DNA of 64,000 nucleotides from Acidimicrobiaceae bacterium (GTDB taxonomy: Bacteria > Actinomycetota > Acidimicrobiia > Acidimicrobiales > RAAP-2). Positions 36,439-45,879 of this stretch are shown here, piece after piece. Position 1 is the stretch's first letter; each line of letters starts with the position of its first letter. Both the position numbers and the translations under genes were made by a program. Below the pieces are notes generated by a model. It saw only the letters and a list, made by a program, of their open reading frames with translations, searched no databases and was not told the origin of the DNA. Where the stretch lies: contig PMOQ01000106.1 of assembly GCA_003161255.1 (NCBI GenBank), forward strand, positions 7,897 to 71,896. Reading direction: 5' to 3'.

Positions 36439-37638
36439 ATGGCGAAGGTCTTGTGCGTGCTCTACAACGACCCCGTCGGTGGCTACCCGACGACCTATGC
36501 CCGGGACGACGTGCCGGCGATCACGTCGTATCCGGGGGGCCAGAACGCGCCCACTCCGTCGGCCATCGACTTCACGCCGGGCGATCTCCTCGGCAGCGTC
36601 TCGGGCGGGCTCGGCCTCCGTGGATTCCTCGAAGCGGGTGGGCACACCTTCGTCGTCACATCGGACAAGGACGGAGCCGACTCGCAGTTCGATCGGGAGC
36701 TGGTCGACGCCGACATCGTGATCTCGCAGCCGTTCTGGCCCGCGTATCTCACCGCGGAGCGGATCGCCAAGGCCAAGAACCTCAAGATGGCCATCACGGC
36801 CGGCATCGGGTCCGACCACGTCGACCTGCAGGCGGCGATCGAGCGCGGCATCACGGTGACCGAGGTCACCTTCTCCAACTCGATCAGTGTCGCCGAGCAC
36901 GTCGTGATGATGATCCTGGCGCTGGTCCGCAACTACATCCCGTCCTACGGCTGGGTGGTGCGGGGAGGTTGGAACATCGCCGACTGCGTCGAGCGGTCCT
37001 ACGACCTCGAGGGGATGAAGGTCGGGACGGTGGCCGCGGGGCGAATCGGCTCCGCCGTCCTCCGGCGGCTGAAGCCCTTCGACGTCGAGCTGCACTACAC
37101 GGATCGCCACCGGCTGAGCGCGGAGGTCGAAGAGGATCTCGGCCTGACCTTCCACGAGACGACCGCCCAGATGGTCCCGCTTCTCGACGTGGTGACCATC
37201 AACGCCCCGCTGTACCCCGAGACCGAGGGGCTGTTCAACGAGGCCCTGCTCTCGACCATGAAGCGCGGCGCGTACATCGTGAACACGGCTCGAGGGAAGA
37301 TCTGCGACCGGGACGCCATCGCCCGGGCCCTCGAGAGCGGGCAACTGGCCGGCTACGCCGGTGACGTCTGGTTCCCCCAGCCTCCACCGGCCGACCATCC
37401 GTGGCGGTCGATGCCCCATCACGGGATGACCCCCCATATATCGGGCACCTCGCTGTCGGCGCAGGCGCGGTATGCCGCCGGGGCCCGGGAGATCCTGGAG
37501 TGCTTCTTCGAGGGTCGCCCCATTCGCGACGAGTACCTGATCGTGGACGGAGGCCGCCTCGCCGGCACCGGCGCCCACTCCTACGGGGAGGGCAACGCCA
37601 CCGGTGGCTCGGGGGAGGCGGCGCGCTTCAAGGCGTGA
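36439..37638 (+). CDS. fdh: NAD-dependent formate dehydrogenase
   Basis: [26 protein letters not shown]...[37 protein letters not shown]...[19 protein letters not shown]...[22 protein letters not shown]...GTGAHSY. Confidence 0.96.
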   Translation: [399 protein letters not shown]

Positions 37639-37834
37639 GCGAGCCGGTCGCGCCCCGTCAGGTCTTGGAGCGGTACAGGACCCCGAAACGGCCAGTAGTG
37701 ATCGCGCCGTCTCCGCCGATGGTCATCGTGAGTTCAGGCATTGCGACCCCCATGCGCCTCGAATCGAAGCCGGCATGCCCAGGTGGAATGCCTCGCTGAC
37801 ACATCGACCGATGGCTGGCCGTCCTCGGCCGGTC

Positions 37835-38563
37835 TCACGACTGAGGTCGGGCGTCCGCACCGGGGCCGAGGTCGAGCAACTGCTCGTAGAACCCACCAAT
37901 CTGGCGGCTGCGATCGACGAGGTGAACCTCGAGGATCCAATGGCACGTGCGGCCGGATCGGTCCGTTCGGCGCATCGGTTTACTCGAACCGGGGGTGACG
38001 TAGTACTCGATCATGTCGCCGTCGATCTTGTCGTGCGGGAACTGGCCGATCAGGTGGCCGGCGATGGTGCCGCCGAACTCCCAACCGGCCTGGTCACTCA
38101 ACTCGCAGACGTGTGCGAACAGCTGCTCTCCGGTGACGTCTGGGTGGCCGTCGAAGAAGGCTCGGCCGGCGTCCCAAACGGGTGGCAACGACTCGCACAA
38201 CCGCAGCTTGATCGGGTCGTCGCCGATGACGAAGGTCCGGCCCAGGTCGGCCTCCCAGTCCTCGAAGATGGGTCCGAAGTCACAGAACACGATGTCATCG
38301 GCGACGATGACTCGGTCCGGGGGGTCTTCCCGGTATGGCTCGAGGGTGTTCGGCCCGGCACGCACGATCCGCTTGTGCCAGTGATTCTCCATCCCGAACA
38401 TCGTCGCGGCGAGGTCCCGAATCGCATCGCTCGCCTCGACCTCACGAACGCCGGGGGCGATGAGGCAGCGGCGCCTCACCTCGTCGAACAGGACGACCGC
38501 CCTGTCCTGCGCCTCGATCAGCTTCGCGGTTGTGCGTCCTTCATCATCGATCGCCTCGGCCAC
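37835..38563 (-). CDS. M24 family metallopeptidase (aminopeptidase P-like)
   Basis: VIVADDIVFCDFGPIFEDWEADLGRTFVIGD, GTIAGHLIGQFPH metal-ligand regions. Confidence 0.82.
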   Translation of the reverse strand: MAEAIDDEGRTTAKLIEAQDRAVVLFDEVRRRCLIAPGVREVEASDAIRDLAATMFGMENHWHKRIVRAGPNTLEPYREDPPDRVIVADDIVFCDFGPIFEDWEADLGRTFVIGDDPIKLRLCESLPPVWDAGRAFFDGHPDVTGEQLFAHVCELSDQAGWEFGGTIAGHLIGQFPHDKIDGDMIEYYVTPGSSKPMRRTDRSGRTCHWILEVHLVDRSRQIGGFYEQLLDLGPGADARPQS

Positions 38564-38753
38564 GCCCTAGACGCTAACGACGCATCGCCGGGTTCTCGGA
38601 CGGCCCGCCGCGACCGGAGCAACGAGAGCTGGACCACGCTTCGAGAGGTGATCTCGGGCCGGAGGCATGCGGTACGATTTGACCGGACACCCGGGTGGGT
38701 CCAAGAGCGATTGCGACCGAATGATGCGGACACCGACGATGACAGCGTTTGAG

Positions 38754-38771
38754 GCCAGTGTGAACACTGGC
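38754..38771. promoter_or_regulatory. perfect inverted repeat GCCAGTGT-GA-ACACTGGC
   Basis: 8-bp arms with 2-nt spacer in the divergent region between the M24 peptidase and ABC exporter genes. Confidence 0.5.
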
Positions 38772-38993
38772 ATGGTGTCTCCGGTCATCGGGACCCGCGA
38801 CCCCGGTCGGAAGCCCAACCTCTGAGTCTCGAGGTCTCCTCCGGGGGGTAGGGCCCGGTCGACCCGTTCGACCGACATCGCGTCTCACCTTCCCCAGTTG
38901 CCGGCATCACTGATGTCGCCAGCAGCACTCTTCAATCCGTCAATCCGGCCGACCGGTCTGTGGGGTGTCCCCCCAATTGCCCGGCCGGGATCA

Positions 38994-40847
38994 ATGCACA
39001 AGGAAGCCCCCGTGGCTGAACTCTCAGATTTCCCGTCCGCATCGGCGGGCGACACGATCGCATTCTGTTGGGAACAGATCGAAGGCCAGAAACGCCAGCT
39101 GATCACGTCGTGGGTGGTCATGGTCCTGGCCGTCATCGTGGCCGACATCGTGTGTCCGCTCATCTTTGCGTCGATCCTCAGCCGGGTCGCCTCGCTGCCC
39201 CTCCACACGGTGACCAGTGAATGGCACCGCTTTGGCCCGCTGCTGCTCGCGTACGGCGTCGCCGGCCTGATCGCCATGGCGATGTGGGGGGTCGCGGGCT
39301 GGTTCGAGTGGGGAGCGTGCGTCCGGGCCTTCGCCAAGGGCCTCAACAACGGCTACGAGCACCTGCTCCGACTGAGCTACCGCTGGCACATGGACCACCC
39401 TGCGGGCGAGGTCATCTCGTCGCTCGGCAACTTCTCGTGGGCCTTCGTGGAGATGGTCGATGTCGCGTCGTGGGGGTTGCTCCCCGTGGCGGTGGTCGTC
39501 CTGTCCGCGATCGCGGTGCTCTCGGTGGTGGCGTGGCCGGCCGCCTTGGCCCTTCTCGTCATGGTGGCCGGGTTCGTCTACGTCTTGTACAAGCGGCTCC
39601 CACTGGTCCGGGAGGCCTCCCAGGAGTTCGAGAACCATCACTCGAAGGCGACCGGGGTCGTCGCGGACACCGTCACGAACCTGATGGCGGTCCGCACCGC
39701 CGCGGCCGAGCCCCGGGAGCGATTCCGCGTGGAGGACCTGATGCAGCAATCGGTCAATGCCGACCTGCGGGCCCGATCCATCTTCATGCGTACCCAGCTG
39801 CAGCTGGAGACCTCAATCGTGGTCGGGACCCTGCTCGCGTTGATCGCGGGAACGACCATGGCGGTCCACCACTGGTCGTCGACGGCGGCGCTCTACCTGA
39901 TCCTCTACTACTCGGCCCAGGTCGCGTTGAGCCTGCAGCAGTCCTTCGAGCACCTGCGGTCGCTCGCCCGTTCGCTCGGGCGGGCGGCCAAGTTCACCGC
40001 CATCGCCGGCGAGGAGATCGAGATCACCAACTGCCCGAACGCCCGAGACGTCCGCGTGTCGACCGGAAGGGTGGAGTTCAACCGGGTCTCCTTCGGCTAC
40101 CGATCCAACTACAAGCTCTTTCAAGATCTGACGCTGGCGGTGAAGCCGGGCGAGCACGTCGCGTTGGTCGGGCCCTCAGGGTCCGGGAAGTCGACACTGT
40201 CCAAGCTCCTGCTGCGATTCATGGACGTGGACGCCGGACAGATCCTGGTCGATGGGCAGGACATCAGGGAGGTCACCCTGGCCTCCCTGCGGAGCCACGT
40301 CTCCTACGTACCCCAGGACCCCCAGCTCCTGCACCGGACCATCGCCGAGAACATCTGCTACGGCATCGGCGTCGACGCCAACGGCTCGGGAGGCGACGGT
40401 GCCGTGCCAGTCGTCGACTACGACATCGTGCACGCCGTGGGCAAGGCCGCCCATGTCGAGGAGTTCGTCTACGGTCTCCCGGACAGGTACGACACCGTCG
40501 TCGGCGAGCGCGGTCTCAAGCTCTCCGGGGGGCAGCGCCAGCGGGTCGCCATCGCCCAGGCGATGGCGAAGAACGCCCCCATCCTGGTCCTGGACGAAGC
40601 CACCTCGGCGCTCGACTCGGAGTCCGAGCACCTCGTGCAGGAGGCGCTCTGGCAGCTCATGGAGCGCTCAACGGCACTCGTCATCGCCCACCGCCTATCC
40701 ACCATCGCCAAGATGGACCGCATCGTGGTGTTCGATCAGGGCCGGATCGTCGAAGAGGGGACCCACCGCGAGCTCCTTCGCAACGGGGGCCTCGGCATGT
40801 ACGGGCGCCTGTGGCACCACCAGTCGGGCGGCTTCCTGGTCGAGTAA
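38994..40847 (+). CDS. ABC exporter, fused permease-ATPase
   Basis: TM domain followed by VGPSGSGKSTLSKLLLRF, LSGGQRQRVAIAQAM, PILVLDEATSALDSESEHLV, IAHRLSTIAKMDRIVVFDQGRIVEEG; start uncertain (38898/38994/39012). Confidence 0.92.
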   Translation: MHKEAPVAELSDFPSASAGDTIAFCWEQIEGQKRQLITSWVVMVLAVIVADIVCPLIFASILSRVASLPLHTVTSEWHRFGPLLLAYGVAGLIAMAMWGVAGWFEWGACVRAFAKGLNNGYEHLLRLSYRWHMDHPAGEVISSLGNFSWAFVEMVDVASWGLLPVAVVVLSAIAVLSVVAWPAALALLVMVAGFVYVLYKRLPLVREASQEFENHHSKATGVVADTVTNLMAVRTAAAEPRERFRVEDLMQQSVNADLRARSIFMRTQLQLETSIVVGTLLALIAGTTMAVHHWSSTAALYLILYYSAQVALSLQQSFEHLRSLARSLGRAAKFTAIAGEEIEITNCPNARDVRVSTGRVEFNRVSFGYRSNYKLFQDLTLAVKPGEHVALVGPSGSGKSTLSKLLLRFMDVDAGQILVDGQDIREVTLASLRSHVSYVPQDPQLLHRTIAENICYGIGVDANGSGGDGAVPVVDYDIVHAVGKAAHVEEFVYGLPDRYDTVVGERGLKLSGGQRQRVAIAQAMAKNAPILVLDEATSALDSESEHLVQEALWQLMERSTALVIAHRLSTIAKMDRIVVFDQGRIVEEGTHRELLRNGGLGMYGRLWHHQSGGFLVE

Positions 40848-40879
40848 TCGACCGGAGCATTGCCCGGCGACGATGCGAA

Positions 40880-41344
40880 TCAGGTAGTCGTCGACTCCCG
40901 GGCGACCAGGACGGCGAACGCCTTCACCGATCGTTCCTGCGCTCGCGTCATCTGTCCGGCGATTGCCCGGTCGATGACCGCACCGACTGGCCCAAAGCGA
41001 GGCGTGTAGCGGATGGTGAGGGCCATATGCGTGCTCTGCCCGTCCGGCGTGAGGTCGATGACTACCGCCATTCCCGTCGCCGCGACGACGCCTTCGCCTT
41101 CGTGGACTTGGCGCCGCGGGCGTTCGAATTCCGTGACGCGCCATCGGGTCAGCACCTTCCATGGACCGGCGATGCGAGTCCGCTCTTCGTACGTCGTGCC
41201 CATCTGAACGGTGCCGTCGAAGTACACCTCGAGGGTGTTCTCAACCCAGTCCGCGTAACGGGTCACATCCGACGCGAGATCCCATACGCGCTCGGGTGGC
41301 GCCGGGATGTCGACCGATACGGTTATCGACCTCTCTTTGGACAT
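40880..41344 (-). CDS. SRPBCC family protein
   Basis: ERSITVSVDIPAPPERVWDLASDVTRYADWVENTLEV polyketide-cyclase-like fold. Confidence 0.82.
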   Translation of the reverse strand: MSKERSITVSVDIPAPPERVWDLASDVTRYADWVENTLEVYFDGTVQMGTTYEERTRIAGPWKVLTRWRVTEFERPRRQVHEGEGVVAATGMAVVIDLTPDGQSTHMALTIRYTPRFGPVGAVIDRAIAGQMTRAQERSVKAFAVLVARESTTT

Positions 41345-41382
41345 AGCAGCTCCTCAGGGGATGGTGTGCGTGGTGGCCGGGG

Positions 41383-42615
41383 CTACCGCTCGGCGCGCAC
41401 GCCTTGAGATGGGGAGGAGCCGGGTCCGACCGATTGGCCGGCCCTGTGCCGAGCCGCAGCGCGTGCGATCCGCCGGGCGTGTATGGGCCCCAGACGGATC
41501 TGCCCACTGAACTGGCCCCACATGCCGGCGAAATAGAGCCGTGGTGCCGCGGGATGTTCGGGAGCACCTTCGTACGCAAAAGGAACCCCGTCGGGCCGGA
41601 GCACACCCAGATGACCGACCAGCGGCTCAAGCCCTCGACGGAACCCGGTCGCGCAGATGACGACGTCGGGTCGAAGCCGCGTACCGTCGACGAGGACGAC
41701 CTCGGATCCGTCGAGTCTCTCTATCTCTGCGACGACGTGCGTCCTTCCATGTTTGAGCGCGCCCACAAACCCGGTATCGACGGCCGGATTGCGAAAGTGA
41801 TGATGGAAGTTGGCATATGGCCCCTCCGGTGCCCGCGGTATCCCGAAGCGAGCGAGGTCTCCGAAGGCCAGCCGTTGGACCATCGAAAAGTTGAAGTCGG
41901 CCAACCGCATCGGCAGATGGTCCGCGATGAGCACCAGCAACGGTTGGCCGGGGATGCCGAGGAAGTCGGCGTGCGAAAGATTGGGCGGCGTGCGCATCGA
42001 CACCGTCACGTTCGCCCCACCAGCGATGAGGTGCCCGGCAATGTCGATGCCGGAGTTGCCGGCGCCGACGATCAGCACATCACGACCCCGGTACGCCCTG
42101 GCCCCTCGGAACTCGGACGAGTGGATCAGCTCGTGAGTGAAGCCTTCCTTTCCCGGCCAGTCGGGCACAACGGCCACCACGTCCCAACCGGTGGCGATGA
42201 CGAGGTAGCGGGCCAGGTACGGGTGGGTCGATGTCTCCAAACGCCAGAGATCGTCGACGCGCTCGACTCCGGTCAGGCTCGTGTTGAAGCGAACATGCAG
42301 CTGATGGTGCGCCGTGTATCGCTCGAGATAGGCCACAAAGTCGTCTCGTGTCGGATGTCGCCCGGCGCTCAGTGGCATCCGATAGCCCTGGAGGTTCGAC
42401 ATCGCGCGCCATGAATTCAGCCGAAGCTCCTCGTAGCGTGACCGCCAACTCGCCCCAATCCGATCCGAACTCTCAAGCGTGAGGGTCTCGAAGCCCCGTT
42501 TTTCGAGCGCGGTTGCCGCAGAGAGCCCGGCGGAGCCTGCACCGACCACGATCGCCTCGTGCTCCTCGATGTCCCGGCTGTCCGAACCGTCGACGGCGGC
42601 TTCCTCCATGACCAA
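41383..42615 (-). CDS. flavin-containing monooxygenase-like NAD(P)/FAD oxidoreductase
   Basis: AIVVGAGSAGLSAATALEKRGFETLTLESSDRIGASWRSRYEELRLNS; second Rossmann VLIVGAGNSGIDIAGHL. Confidence 0.88.
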   Translation of the reverse strand: MVMEEAAVDGSDSRDIEEHEAIVVGAGSAGLSAATALEKRGFETLTLESSDRIGASWRSRYEELRLNSWRAMSNLQGYRMPLSAGRHPTRDDFVAYLERYTAHHQLHVRFNTSLTGVERVDDLWRLETSTHPYLARYLVIATGWDVVAVVPDWPGKEGFTHELIHSSEFRGARAYRGRDVLIVGAGNSGIDIAGHLIAGGANVTVSMRTPPNLSHADFLGIPGQPLLVLIADHLPMRLADFNFSMVQRLAFGDLARFGIPRAPEGPYANFHHHFRNPAVDTGFVGALKHGRTHVVAEIERLDGSEVVLVDGTRLRPDVVICATGFRRGLEPLVGHLGVLRPDGVPFAYEGAPEHPAAPRLYFAGMWGQFSGQIRLGPIHARRIARAAARHRAGQSVGPGSSPSQGVRAER

Positions 42616-42842
42616 AGTGTGCGGTCACAAGGAAACCGGGGCAATGTGGCTAGCACGGCCCCCCCGTGGGCGCTGCCACGACCACGACCCATGCCCGAGT
42701 CGTCGTACCGGCGTGCTGCCCACGACGCCGGCCGAGGCTTCTTCGGGCCCCCTCTCGTGGCGCCCCAGAAGACCGGCGTTCCCAAAGCCCTGGGTTGATC
42801 GTGCTCCCGGCGCCTCCCGACGGACCGACGGCTCCGTGTGCG

Positions 42843-44552
42843 CTACGTCTCGTTCGGTACCGGAGCGGTCGGTGTGGCGCCGGGAGCGCACGCACGAGGG
42901 TCCCAGGGCTGGAGGTTGCTGGATGGCGCGGACGGGGCCGCTATCGCAGAGCTCGCGGGGATCGTTGTCGTCGTCGTGACCGACGCGCTGGCCGGTGGGT
43001 TCACGGCGAACTGGGTCCCGGTGAGCACGGTCACCTCGGCGCCGTTTGTGACCTGGCTCGGGTCGAAGGCCAGGATGACCGAGCCGGACATGGAACGGGC
43101 GACCTTCTGGGCGGCCGCCTCGACGGCGGGGGAGCGGGACCCGTAATAGACCACGGTCTCGGCGATATCGCCGGTGGCCGGCGCATCGCCCAATCCGACC
43201 ATGTTGAAGCCGAGGGCGGCCAGCGCGCTGGAGGTGGCGGTGGCCTGGTTGGTCGCCCCGCTGCCGTTCACAACCGAGACGCTCACCGCCGACGCCGCGG
43301 GCAGGGGATCGCCCGTCATCGGATCGATGTTCGGACCGATTCCGAGGACCCCATCGATTGCCGCCTCGTCCTGGACCTGTGAGGGGAATTCGACCTGGTT
43401 GTAGTTCCCGCCCTGGTAAATGAGGTCTCCCGACGAGCCGCCGTTCGGGTCGGTCACGAGCGCCACGGGCAGCGTGAGCTGGGGGACCGAGTTGATGTTG
43501 GTCGAGTGGAAGTCGAGAACCAGGCTGACCATGTCGCGGACCGACCACGACTGGTCGAAGGTCACGTCACCCTTCACCGAGTTGATGAGGTCCAGGTCGC
43601 TGATGGGGTTGCCGAGCCCGTGGGTTGCCGCCGCCGACGCCAACACCCGGAGGAACTCGTGGTCGCGACGGATGCGGGCGAGGTCGCTCAGCCCCTCCTG
43701 GGGCCAGTAGAAGGCGTCGGCGCTCGCGGTGCCAGGTGCGTCGTATTGGAGGTGGCGGGCCCGGACGACCTCGAGGGCCTGGGTCCCGTTCAGATGCACG
43801 CATGCTGCCGCCCGGACGTTCAGTCCCGACTCCTGGTCGAAGACCGACATCGGGAACGACATGTTGATGCCGTTCAGCGCGTCCACGACGTTCGCGAACT
43901 GGTCGAAGTTGAGCGAGACCGCGTGTTGGATGGGGATCCCGAAATCCTCTTCGATGGCCGCCACCAGCTGGCTCATGCCCTGATAGAGCGCCGCATCGAC
44001 CTTGTTCGGCCCGTCGCTTCGGGCATTCGGGATGAACAGGTCGCGCGGGATCGACAGGAGCGCCAGCCGGTGATGTGCCGGGTCGACGTGGAGGATCATG
44101 ATGACATCGCTGTTGACGCCGTTGACGCCCTGCGAGCACAGGCCGTACGCCGCGTTCTGCACCTTCAACGCGCAGCGCGACGTGGAGCCGGCCATCAAGA
44201 TGTTCTCGGTGCCGGCCTCTTTTCCGGTGGTTAGCGAGTTGCTCAGCCCGCCAACGTTGGTGCGATTGAGATCGTGGGTCAGGTAGTAGACGTAGCCCGC
44301 CCCGCCGACGATCACGATCAACAGCACGACCAGGCTCACCAACAGGGTTCTGCGGAGACGCTGTCCGCGTGTCCTCCGTGCCGCGTGCGTCCCGGCCGCA
44401 TGCCGTCCGGCAGGCCTCCGGCCCCTTGCGCGGGCGGGATCCTGGCCCATCATTTCTCCGAGAGCACGCAGCCCGCCCTCGTTGGGAGAGTTGGCGTTCC
44501 TACCCTGACCTGGGGGGTTCGGAGCGCGCCCTCTCCGGCCGCGTTCGGTCAT
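42843..44552 (-). CDS. LCP (LytR-CpsA-Psr) family protein with LytR C-terminal domain
   Basis: SDVIMILHVDPAHHRLALLSIPRDLFIPNA, VSLNFDQFANVVDALNGINM, RARHLQYD; C-terminal VSVVNGSGATNQATATSSALAALGF. Confidence 0.92.
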   Translation of the reverse strand: MTERGRRGRAPNPPGQGRNANSPNEGGLRALGEMMGQDPARARGRRPAGRHAAGTHAARRTRGQRLRRTLLVSLVVLLIVIVGGAGYVYYLTHDLNRTNVGGLSNSLTTGKEAGTENILMAGSTSRCALKVQNAAYGLCSQGVNGVNSDVIMILHVDPAHHRLALLSIPRDLFIPNARSDGPNKVDAALYQGMSQLVAAIEEDFGIPIQHAVSLNFDQFANVVDALNGINMSFPMSVFDQESGLNVRAAACVHLNGTQALEVVRARHLQYDAPGTASADAFYWPQEGLSDLARIRRDHEFLRVLASAAATHGLGNPISDLDLINSVKGDVTFDQSWSVRDMVSLVLDFHSTNINSVPQLTLPVALVTDPNGGSSGDLIYQGGNYNQVEFPSQVQDEAAIDGVLGIGPNIDPMTGDPLPAASAVSVSVVNGSGATNQATATSSALAALGFNMVGLGDAPATGDIAETVVYYGSRSPAVEAAAQKVARSMSGSVILAFDPSQVTNGAEVTVLTGTQFAVNPPASASVTTTTTIPASSAIAAPSAPSSNLQPWDPRACAPGATPTAPVPNET

Positions 44553-44683
44553 GACGGAACGAGCGTAACAATCGGCACCGCGAAAGTGGGTTCTCCCCTT
44601 CCTCGTCCGAGCGTGGTGGTGTCGTGAGGACCCCGCGTCGCAGCGCCCTGACCAGGGCCGCTCGGATCGGGCATTGTGGAGCG

Positions 44684-45256
44684 ATGAACCGCGACCCGAA
44701 GCGGTGGGACGTGCCAAAGCCTCGGCTCGTGCTGGTCACCGGGCTCCCGGGCACCGGGAAATCGACGGTGGCCGAAGCCATTGCCGACCGGATCGGGGCT
44801 CCGGTGCTCGCCCACGATTGGGCCATGAGCGCCCTCCGTCCGTACCCAGAGGTGCAGTCGGCGCTCGATCGCATGCCCATGGGGCACCGCGCCGTCGGGT
44901 GGTCGACCCTGCATGCCCTGGCCCGATCGCAGCTCCGAGCCGGTCGATCGGTGATTCTCGACGGCGTGGCCCGGGCCGACGAGCTCCGCACGTGCCGAGA
45001 GATCGCACACGACGAGGACGCCTCGATGGTGGTGATCGCGACGCAGTGCTCCGATCCGTCCGTGCACCGCTCTCGGGTGGAGGGACGACAACGGCTCATA
45101 CCCAACTGGCACGAGCTCGACTGGGTTGGCGTCGTGCCGTCGCGGGCCACCTGGGAGTCTCCCGACGATGCCGACCTTTCGCTCGACGCGGCGAGCGACT
45201 GGAACGACAACCTCGCGCTATTGAACAACCTGTTCGCCGACGGGGAGGGTAAGTGA
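44684..45256 (+). CDS. AAA/P-loop kinase-like ATPase
   Basis: LVLVTGLPGTGKSTVAEAIADRIGAPVLAHDWAM Walker A. Confidence 0.82.
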   Translation: MNRDPKRWDVPKPRLVLVTGLPGTGKSTVAEAIADRIGAPVLAHDWAMSALRPYPEVQSALDRMPMGHRAVGWSTLHALARSQLRAGRSVILDGVARADELRTCREIAHDEDASMVVIATQCSDPSVHRSRVEGRQRLIPNWHELDWVGVVPSRATWESPDDADLSLDAASDWNDNLALLNNLFADGEGK

Positions 45257-45265
45257 CGCCTGCCG

Positions 45266-45784
45266 CTACCAGCCCACCCTCCCGTCGAGAAGCTCGCGGA
45301 GCAGGTCGGCGTGGCCGTTGTGGCGCGCGTACTCCTCGATCATGTGCACGTAGATCCAGCGGAGCGACACCTCTTGCCCATTCTTCAGACCGGTGTCATC
45401 CAGGTCGCGTCCAGCCGCGGCGGCCCGGCTCTCTTCGCAGGCGGTCTCCCATGCGGTGAGGTCCGCCACCCATTCGGCGTCGTCGAGCGGGGCGATCTCC
45501 TTGTCTTCAACGTCATCATCGGCCCAGATGTAGCCCAGGTCGGGCTGGCGAAGGAAGACCCGTTGGAACCACCCCTGCTCGACCTCGGCCATGTGGCGGA
45601 TCAGTCCGTGCAACGACAAGAGGGACGTCGGCACGGCGCGGCGCTTCAGCACCTCCTCTTCCAGACCCTCGCACTTGAGCAGCAGTGTGGTGCGGTGCCA
45701 ATCGAGCCAGTTCTCCAGCATCTCGCGTTCGCCCCCGATGAACGGGGGCTCGCTCCGTCGTGGATCGACCAGCTCTCCGACCAT
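45266..45784 (-). CDS. DinB family protein (DUF664-like)
   Basis: LDWHRTTLLLKCEGL...PTSLLSLHGLIRHMAEVEQGWFQRV...MIEEYARHNGHADLLRELLDG. Confidence 0.88.
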   Translation of the reverse strand: MVGELVDPRRSEPPFIGGEREMLENWLDWHRTTLLLKCEGLEEEVLKRRAVPTSLLSLHGLIRHMAEVEQGWFQRVFLRQPDLGYIWADDDVEDKEIAPLDDAEWVADLTAWETACEESRAAAAGRDLDDTGLKNGQEVSLRWIYVHMIEEYARHNGHADLLRELLDGRVGW

Positions 45785-45879
45785 CGTTGGAACCTCCATC
45801 CCTCGAGAGACCTCAGTCTGCCCCCTGAGATGTGATCGCCCGGCCGATGCGTTGACGTCCCGTCGCCCCCTCCACCCGG

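Noticed and set aside
37658-37741. Short - strand frame MPELTMTIGGDGAITTGRFGVLYRSKT between fdh and the M24 peptidase
   Set aside because: Faintly resembles an aldehyde dehydrogenase N-terminus but too short to call a pseudogene.
37835-37998. ORFs on + strand through the M24 peptidase gene (e.g. 37604..38752)
   Set aside because: Antisense frame of a coherent M24 peptidase; low-quality composition.
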